A stretch of 64,000 nucleotides of DNA from Akebia trifoliata. Lineage: Eukaryota; Streptophyta; Magnoliopsida; Ranunculales; Lardizabalaceae. The notes beneath the pieces are model-generated. The model searched no databases. It was not told the origin of the DNA and saw only the letters and a program-made list of their open reading frames with translations. A program made the position numbers and the translations under genes. Position 1 is the first letter of the stretch. Each line of letters begins with the position of its first letter. Shown here one piece after another: positions 57,881-64,000 of the stretch. The stretch covers positions 17,532,967 to 17,596,966 of the forward strand of contig CM030706.1 in NCBI GenBank assembly GCA_017979445.1, in the 5' to 3' direction.

Positions 57881-58938
57881 TTGCCTCTAGTAGTGGTTGT
57901 CTCGAATTCTTGCATTTTCTCACAACGTTTAGTTGCATCAAGTCGTCGCTTTAAAGTCTACTGTCCTCTATACAGCTTTCCCATCCCCTTGAAAATTTTT
58001 GTTAATGCCTTTTGCAGAGGACATGACTTGACATCATCCAAGAAGGAGGTGTTCTCAAAATTTGGACTAGACGATCTAGCTTTGCTCGCTCCAACCTCAT
58101 CAAATTTTTTTCTTGGGTACTCATAACCATGAAGGCTTCCGTACTTCTCAAAGTGATCTGGTATCGGTTGCCATTAACCGGGGCATACTCTACAAAAGAC
58201 AATGCACCCTTTAATTCCTAAAGTTGGATCATCTCGCCTTGGGGCACTAGTACTGCCATTGGCACTCTCATTCGCTTCTCAAGAATCTGACAAACTAAGT
58301 GTGAAAAAATTAGTGAGAGACCCTTCTTCGGCTTGACGCAGGCATCGATCAGAGTCTCTAAGATAAGACAGGACACGCAAAAAGTTGGATCCTTGGTCTA
58401 GATCGCATGCATGATATACATGTGCTTTGCAAAAAGAAAAGTATTGTTCTGTATCCCCAAGATGTTAAATGCCACCTATCGCCAACAAAGATACTGATTA
58501 GCTCAAAAGTTTTTCGATAATAGTTCTCCACTCCTCTTGTTGATGCATTTGTGACTCAAGACCCAATCATGTGACAAAGAATTCAAACGGATGATATGTC
58601 TGGTAAATTTCATTATCGACCTCCATAATTCTTAAGATCACATTTATATCTTCAAAACCAATGACAAACGTGATGCCACGAAACTCAATTGTAAGCGATG
58701 GAACGGTGGGATTACCAGAAACTACAAAATCATAAAATTCTCTCACCAATTCCATGCAATAAACTTTGGAATCGGTGTATAGAAAATTGCTCCACCCTTG
58801 CTCGACGATGGTCTCGTGAAACCATGACTCATTGATGCCTTGAAAGTGGGGACTGAAAATAAGCTCCTCAAAATTAGTTTGTTTGGAAGAAGTCATAGGT
58901 ATTACTGCAATTAAGAAGGAAAAATGATTGAGTGTCAA
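57881..58938 (-). pseudogene. Extra ORF downstream of Athila pol
   Basis: 58567-58938 encodes FEELIFSPHFQGINESWFHE, then MELVREFYDFVVSG and a segment ending in FEDINVIL. The spacing of LVxEFY, a beta-like stretch and IN resembles the 'putative plant transposon protein' domain (PF20167) of many Athila-associated ORFs. Downstream pieces (about 58420-58202 and 58202-57990) continue with NFLRVLSYLRDSD, NFFTLSLSDS and DHFEKYGSLHG, and a Lys/Arg-rich tail ends near 57885. It sits after integrase and before the polypurine tract, where Athila elements carry an envelope-like ORF, but I see no signal peptide or membrane segment. Confidence 0.55.
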
Positions 58939-59820
58939 AAATCTAAAGGTGATTTGTGATAGGATAACTACGACGCAGTGAATATTGACTGTGATGCAGT
59001 AAAGGTGATGACTTTACAAATCCAGTAATTACAATCTGACCGCAATTGCATGTAGACTGCATTGATCACTTCAGATTTGCACAAACACAATTGAGAATGT
59101 TGATCTACAAATTGGATCTTTGGAAGGTTGTTGATTTGGATGAATTTTAAAATGAAAATAGAGAAAATGAGTTAGAGATTAGGCATGTTATTTGAATTTA
59201 GGGTATATGAAAAATTACCAAATTACCCTTCAGATAAAAAAATCCTAATTTTTGCAACGAAAACAATCCTAAAATAAACACTAATTAACTACAAGAGAGA
59301 ATCTAACAAAAATACTAAGGAAAAATTTTAATTCCTACAGTTTTGGATGGAAAGGTAGTTAAAAGTATGGCTTGACGTGATAAGGGATTAGCATATAGAG
59401 CTTGGGTGCAACAAATATGCCATCCCAATTCGTCGGTGACTATTTGAAAAGAACCAGCAAGGGAGAAACCTATCGACAGGTAGACCATTCATTATTTTCT
59501 ACCAAGTTTTGTGCAACCTTAAACATATGAGACCAATTATGATTTTTTTCTTTTAGAACCTACTACTTTGGTTTCGAACCGATTACTATTCCTGATGAGG
59601 GAAATAGTTAAGTTCTAGGTCTAACTGAATCAAAAAACTATAGTACTCATCCAAAAACTTTTAAAATCTACTAAAAACAAAAACAAAAGGAATGGGTTGC
59701 CTCCCAAAACGTTAAGTTTGACGTCTTCAAGCATATGAAAGTTTTATTAATCCAGATAAATTGGCTCATCGAGAAGAATAACTTCTTTCGGGGTACACAC
59801 TCGAGATATGGTTTGAGACA
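58939..59820 (-). other. Spacer between integrase and the extra ORF
   Basis: Non-coding. Homologous to 45886-46720 in Athila fragment 1 (gacgcagt, ctgcattgatcact, cctacagttttggatgg, gagcttgggtgcaac). It contains short repeats of gatgcagta/gacgcagt near 58970-59000. Confidence 0.6.
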
Positions 59821-60930
59821 CTAGCCATTCACTTTGAAAGTGCATCCGTCTTTATGATTAAAGATTTTAACAGCACTGTGGTGGTAAACTGTTTGGATGA
59901 TAGAAGGACCAGTCCAACGAGATTGATTTCCTAAAAATACGTGGAGTCTGTTGTTGTAAAATAAAACTCTTTGACCAGATTCAAAATTTTGTCGAAGAAT
60001 GTGCTTGTTGTGATACAATTCGGTATGCTCTTTGTAGCATTTAGCACAATCGTAAAAGTTATTTCTGATCTCTTTTAATTCATCAAGTTGTAACTTGTGA
60101 TGTTCACCGATTTTTTTTAGATCAAAGTTGAGGAGCTTCATCGTCCACTATGCTCCATGCTCAAGCTCTATAGGGAGATAACATGCCTTGCCAAAAACTA
60201 ATCGGTAGGGAGACATCCCTATTGGTGTTTTAAAAACAGTTCGATAAGCCCATAATGTGTCATTTAATCTCAAAGACTAATCTTTTCGTGAAAGATTAAC
60301 TGTTTTCTCCAAAATGGTATTGATTTCCCTATTAGAAATCTCTACCTGTCCACATGTTTATGGATGGTAAGGTATTGAAATTTTATAAGTTATGAGGTAT
60401 TTCCTCATCATCGATGCAAAGATTTTATTGTAGAAATACGAGCCACCATTACTTATAATAGCTCATGGAATACTAAATCTTGCTAAGATGGTTTCCTTGA
60501 CAAAGTTGATTACCACTTTATGATCATTTGTTTCACATGCTACATCTTCTACCCATTTAAATACGTAATCAACTACAATGAGGATATACTAGAAACCCCG
60601 AGAGATAGGAAAGGGTCCCATAAAATTTATGCCCATAACGTCAAGAATCTTAATGATCAGAATAGGGTTTTGAGGCATTTCATATCTCTTGGAAATTTTC
60701 CTATTTTCTATCATCAACTACAAGATTTACTAAACTTGTGGGCATCTCAAAAAATGGTTGACCAGAAGAAACCGTACTACAAGACTTTTACAGTGGTCTT
60801 CTTACCACTGAAGTGCCTTCCTCATGCATGATTATGCCAAAACTCTAAGAAATTGGCTTGCTCATAGGTTGGAACACAACGTTTAATAATCTAGTCGGGA
60901 TAATACTTGAATAAGTATGGTTCGTCCTAA
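59821..60930 (-). pseudogene. Athila-like integrase (element 2)
   Basis: 59821-60141 encodes KLLNFDLKKIGEHHKLQLDE, YKEHTELYHNKHI, RVLFYNNRLHVF and SRWTGPSIIQTVY, the C-terminal part of Athila integrase. Core and zinc-binding remnants lie between 60150 and 60930 in several frames with many stops. It is the direct counterpart of 46594-47930. Confidence 0.85.
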
Positions 60931-61003
60931 AAATACCATTTGACTTTTGAAAGGAAATAGAGTTTCTCTTGCTTAGTCATTGAGATTGGTAATTAACTTG
61001 TAG

Positions 61004-61400
61004 CTAGGTAAACAATGTAAGCATACCACAGAATGTTAAAATTAGAGATTTGCATAAGTTACTTATTAGGAAAGGATTCAGAAGTGGGTAAAGATTCATC
61101 AGATGACTCAATAACAATCCTACTACGACATTTTTTGCATCATTTTTGTCTTGAATTTTGAGATAAAACTCTTGCAAGAGTAGAATCCAACGGATTAACC
61201 TTGCTTTAGCATCTTTTCTAGATAAAAGGTACTTCAATGTAGCATGGTCTATGTAAACCACAACTTTCGATCTTGTCAGACCTTTGCTAGCATTTCCTTT
61301 TCTATTGTAGAGTAATTAAGTTGACCATCACTAAAATTTTTACTGGTGTACAGGATAACGTAAGGATGTTTATGGATTCACTGACCCAAAACAATGCTTA
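61004..61400 (-). pseudogene. Athila-like RNase H (element 2)
   Basis: The 61004-61261 segment starts [21 protein letters not shown], then [18 protein letters not shown], a standard RNase H C-terminal half. Upstream, in another frame, [21 protein letters not shown] gives the N-terminal half. Confidence 0.82.
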
Positions 61401-61690
61401 TCGCATAATCCAAAGTATCGCACATAACCTCAAATGGAACAATCCAATTTGGAGGTTGAATGATGGGTGCTAAGGTTTACTCGAACTTAAGCTTGTAAAA
61501 TGCAAAAAGACATGGCTTAGAGAAGTTAAGAGGAACATTCTTGCCTAAGAGTTTAGATAAAGGTTCAAGATCTTCTCGAAATCTTTAATTAATCTATGAT
61601 AGAAACCTGCATGGTCTAGGAATGACCTAATTTCTTTGACAGTTTTAGGAAGTAATAACATTTCAATTAAACCAACCTTCATTTTTGTTA
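61401..61690 (-). pseudogene. Athila-like RT, C-terminal piece (element 2)
   Basis: The minus strand reads FLDHAGFYHRLIKDFEKI in pieces, with LPKTVKEI upstream. This is the thumb region; the palm with the FMDD box is missing because the element stops near 61690, where unrelated sequence begins. Confidence 0.65.
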
Positions 61691-63640
61691 ATTCCATATT
61701 TTGTCAATTACAAGACATATGTTGAGTATTAGATCAATTTACCATTGAAGACTCCGATTAAGTTGTTCAATGGCACGTGCCTCGATGAAAACCTCCAATG
61801 TGTGTACTTGAGGCCTAACAGGTAATGAGATCACCTCATACCTTTTTTCAATATATAGATGAGTGATAAGTCGACCTGTAGTGATTACGAAAACTCATTC
61901 TTCGACCCGTTCTCTTATCGGACTTTTTAGGAATCGAAAATGGTCACAGAGGGGACATTAGAGATTTAACCACCCTAAACCCATTTTCTGTCCTTGGTGC
62001 TATATAGGTGGCATTATATAGATAATATCTAGCACACCTTCGAACCCTTTCAGCACCGATTTTCCTGAAAGCTCGATTTGAATCGAAAAGGTAAAATGAG
62101 TATTTTTGTCATTTTGCCTACTTTTATCATATCCTACATCTTGGTGGCAGTCTAGAGATATTCTAAATAGTGATATGTATCAGCTCCCTGAATGGCATGC
62201 GAAACAGAGCTACCGTATGAAAGTTATGACCAAAACACTCTGCGGGGGCATTTTTATAATTTATTGATGTGCCTCACTTGTGGTTGACGACGCCACCGTA
62301 AAGACCTAACGGTGCCACCGTCAACAAGCACTCAAATGGTCAATATTTTTACTGTTGAGCCACGAATTAGCCCCCTTCTCATATATACCAACTCCACCTC
62401 ATTCCTTTGAGTTGGTTGAAGCTAGAGAGAAGAAAATCTCCCATTTCCACACACTTTTAACCCTCTCTCTAGCCATAGAAGGCCCTTAAATTTGTTGAAA
62501 ATCTTCTCAACCCATGCCCTTCCTTTGGATAAATCTTAGAGAAGATTGCCTCTGTTCTCTTTACACCTTGAAGTCTTTTCTACTCTGATGAGAGTCTAAT
62601 TTAGGTGACCCCCTTCAACCTTCCTAAACTTCTCATTTGATCCCACTCCAACCATCAAACCTCACCTTGCACACACATTGTCACATCTATATGAGTAAGG
62701 AGTTGATGTTGAAGGAAAGAGTGAAGCACGAAGAGCCGAAGAACTTGAAAATGTGATTAGAATATCGTATCGTCAAAAAGCTCTCGTGGACTCAAGGACT
62801 CGAAAAACTCAAGATCTCCATCTTCAAATCTTATAGAGTTGAGTGAGTCTTTGATTTTATTTTTAATTTTAAAAACATATGTATGTGGTTACTTGGTTCA
62901 ACCCTCAAAAATCAAGTTCTTATTAGAATCGATGATTCTTGACAAGAGTAGAGGTTCGTGAGTTTCCGAGGAACAAAACTCACAATTTCGAGAGAATGCG
63001 TTCTCTTGATCTTAAGGTTTTGAAATTTAGCCTAAGTATAAAAATTCTATGTAAAAGGTTCGAGGTAAACCATAAACCTCTTTGATAGTAAACACCAAGT
63101 CCGTAGATAAGAACCTTGAGAGTGGATGTAGGCGCGTTGCCGAACCACTATAAAACTGCTTGTCTTATATTTGTAAAAATGCCTCTATCAATCTATACTT
63201 AGATGAATGCATGAAACGAATGGATATTATGATATATATGACATGCCATGAATGTTTAGACTCTAAGTAAACCTAAATTGCTTTGCAAACTAAAGATGAG
63301 CTGTAAGAATAGATATAGGCACATTGCCGAACCATTATAATCTTATGTCTCATGCATGTTTTATGATTCTGCAATTTACACTTAAATGCTTTGTATGTCA
63401 TGAATTACCATGAATGTCGAATAGGTATATCTTATATGAATGGACCATTAAACGACATGATGAAATGAATGCTTTTATCTCTAGGGTATTTTCATTAAAT
63501 GCAAATTAGAAACATGAACGCAAAATTGAGGCTAGGTGAATGACTTAGAACACATAGCCAAATGATTCAATTTAAGTTAAAATTGGATAAATCGAAAGAA
63601 ATTTCAACTATCTTATTCACCCTTCTCTAGGACTAGTGTA
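61690..63640 (+). mobile_element. Probable LTR of another element
   Basis: Non-coding, with a plausible plus-strand pol II layout: catatatacc TATA-like box at about 62377, a leader with gaagctagagagaagaa, and two copies of a gtaggcgcgttgccgaacc motif that I recall from U5-type regions of plant LTRs. A possible start is tgttgagtatt near 61713. No partner LTR or duplication is visible, so identity and edges are uncertain. Confidence 0.4.
63115..63420. repeat. ~187-bp duplication with a GCCGAACCA motif
   Basis: ggatgtaggcgcgttgccg (63124) and agatataggcacattgccg (63311) are 187 bases apart. Each is followed by aaccactataa/aaccattataa and an atgaatgcatgaa/catgaattaccat-like segment. Confidence 0.7.
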
Positions 63641-64000
63641 GACATGAGATATTCATTTTTGAATTTCAATGCTACAATGTTTGGAGTCGTCATCATTCTT
63701 TTTTAGAAATGAGTGAGTGGGCACCCGAATCAATTTTTTTGAAAACCATTTTTTCATGGCATTGTAGTGACTCTCATTCATGAAAAAGGTATAGTCTACC
63801 TAAAATCTTAGTAAGGGGATTCGGTTAGATAATGGAAAAGGTGTTAAGCACCACATTCTCTCCACCTAAAGTGGTTTACTTTTAGATTTGACCACTTTTT
63901 AAAAGACTAACATAACAAGGAAAATGCATGACGTGGGTGTGTGCACATGGTAAATATGTTCTTCTTTGAAAAAGAATTTAATGTTTGTATTGGCATGAGG
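63641..64000 (-). other. Possible start of another Ogre/Tat-type LTR
   Basis: ttggagtcgtcatc (63680) and aaaaggtgttaagcacca (63836) are spaced and oriented as the ggagtcgccacc ... aaggtgttaggcacc pair in LTRs A-D. This suggests a fifth LTR, minus strand, running off the right edge. Confidence 0.45.

Noticed and set aside
57881..58938. Envelope glycoprotein gene
   Set aside because: The position fits, but no signal peptide or transmembrane stretch is seen, and the motifs fit a transposon-associated plant domain better.
1..64000. tRNA, rRNA or snoRNA genes
   Set aside because: No cloverleaf or conserved rRNA block was recognised by eye; the tRNA-related words found are retrotransposon primer-binding sites.

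Overview
This is repeat-rich nuclear DNA from a flowering plant. I find no intact host gene and no RNA gene. Nearly every base can be assigned to decayed LTR retrotransposons of the Ty3/gypsy superfamily, most of them on the minus strand. The plant origin follows from the lineages present (Tekay/Del-like chromovirus, Tat/Ogre-like elements with two RNase H domains, Athila-like elements), from a Transposase_28-type plant ORF, and from fragments resembling two plant genes (an HVA22-like protein and a UDP-galactose transporter). The species cannot be named from this sequence.

Layout, left to right. 1-3170 is a chromovirus pol fragment (protease, RT, RNase H, integrase, minus strand) cut by the window edge. 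3171-11032 is a Tat-lineage gag-protease-RT-RNaseH-archaeal-type RNaseH-integrase region, also minus strand. 11845-14470 plus 33966-34304 is a plus-strand gene of Transposase_28 type, head-to-head with that gag, with its own TATA box, likely introns and an AATAAA. It is split by element A (14471-33965), an Ogre/Tat-like element with about 3.3 kb LTRs, a CTGTC target duplication, a gag and a truncated pol. Element A's left LTR is itself split by element N (17127-23717), a 6.6 kb non-autonomous Athila-type element with a TCTAT duplication. Three adjacent tandem arrays (84, 90 and about 105 bp units) follow the plus-strand gene at 34375-35620.

36460-54574 holds the 5' ends of three more Ogre/Tat-like elements (B, C, D: leader plus LTR, all minus strand), with an Athila-like pol fragment (45886-49075) between C and D. 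Inside leader D lies a roughly 1.65 kb insert with inverted repeats that carries a fused UDP-galactose-transporter/HVA22 gene-fragment chimera (51482-52240). 54949-61690 is a second, better preserved Athila-like element with 3' LTR, extra ORF, integrase, RNase H and part of RT. 61690-64000 is LTR-like sequence of further elements running off the window.

How it works together: this is a nested retrotransposon graveyard. All coding regions carry frameshifts or stops. The two fully contained elements (A and N) give a clear insertion order: the plus-strand gene first, then A, then N. The most unusual content is the antisense gene opposite Tat gag, the two-gene capture, and the dense series of period-specific tandem arrays in LTRs and leaders.
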